From Ensifer sp. LC11 (lineage in GTDB: Bacteria; Pseudomonadota; Alphaproteobacteria; Rhizobiales; Rhizobiaceae), in the NCBI RefSeq assembly GCF_001695835.1, contig NZ_MBSO01000009.1:96437-160436 (forward strand): 64,000 nucleotides of DNA. Direction: 5' to 3'. The position numbers were made by a program, and so were the translations under genes. Below, piece by piece: positions 63,930 to 64,000 of the stretch. Position 1 is the stretch's first letter. Each line of letters starts with the position of its first letter. The notes under the pieces are model-generated. The model made no database searches and was not told the DNA's origin. It saw nothing but the letters and a program-made list of their open reading frames with translations.

Positions 63930-64000
63930 TGGATTTGGTGCTGACGTTGGGGCGGGTTTCCGGGTGGCAAAAGTGGCGGCCTGCGCTCACGCCGGTCTCG

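Noticed and set aside
63782..63990. Short minus-strand ORFs at the right edge
   Set aside because: They run through two terminator hairpins, have no ribosome site and show low-complexity products.

Overview
The window is high-GC alphaproteobacterial DNA that reads as a Sinorhizobium/Ensifer-type rhizobial chromosome. The basis is the aerobic-type cob gene set, the very-long-chain fatty acid lipid A cluster (acpXL to lpxXL), FnrN with ccoNOQP and fixGHIS, and several classes of rhizobial intergenic palindromic repeat. Species and replicon cannot be settled from the sequence alone.

Layout. (1) 1-4431: 3' part of cobN, then cobO and a half-size EamA transporter. (2) 4534-7373: a frame-disrupted membrane-protein gene, a membrane methyltransferase-like protein, a candidate small RNA and a small secreted protein gene. 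(3) 7412-10058: a complete IS1595-type element that I delimited by 25-bp terminal inverted repeats and a perfect 8-bp target duplication. Its transposase has an in-frame TGA and it carries apparent passenger ORFs. (4) 10414-16384: a TauE-like exporter, then cobE-cobA-cobB-cobC-cobD. (5) 16534-19634: an L,D-transpeptidase, fnrN and hemN. (6) 19756-25384: acpXL-fabZ-fabF2XL-fabF1XL-adh-lpxXL for the C28 lipid A acyl chain. (7) 25754-27752: PAS, GNAT and hemerythrin proteins. (8) 27941-40837: ccoNOQP (cbb3 oxidase), an insert of five unrelated genes (PIG-L, VOC, SRPBCC, AraC, AGCS), then fixGHIS (oxidase assembly and copper loading). (9) 41018-45419: gnd, two small ORFs and an ABC-F ATPase. (10) 45762-58381: a LacI regulator divergent from a sugar ABC transporter with a GH2 beta-mannosidase, a lyxose/mannose-type isomerase, a TIM-barrel protein, a Gfo/Idh dehydrogenase and an aldo/keto reductase, which together suggest uptake and breakdown of a beta-mannoside. 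(11) 58657-63752: an orphan TRAP binding protein, a cupin, a 37-residue secreted peptide and an unusual 1041-residue polytopic membrane protein with a C-terminal solute-binding domain.

How the genes work together. Three FNR/FixK-type boxes (TTGAY-N4-ATCAA) lie upstream of hemN, ccoN and fixG, which fits a low-oxygen regulon run by the [4Fe-4S]-type FnrN encoded here. HemN supplies heme, CcoNOQP is the oxidase and FixGHIS matures it. The cob genes cover several steps of aerobic B12 synthesis. The acpXL cluster builds the long acyl chain added to lipid A; one of its two ketosynthases has lost its catalytic Cys and one catalytic His.

The observations most worth following up are the IS1595-type element inserted into a palindromic leader, the membrane/solute-binding fusion protein, the catalytically degenerate FabF2XL, a rhizobial palindrome that lengthens CcoQ, and four exactly 21-bp direct repeats in the agcS-fixG divergent promoter region.
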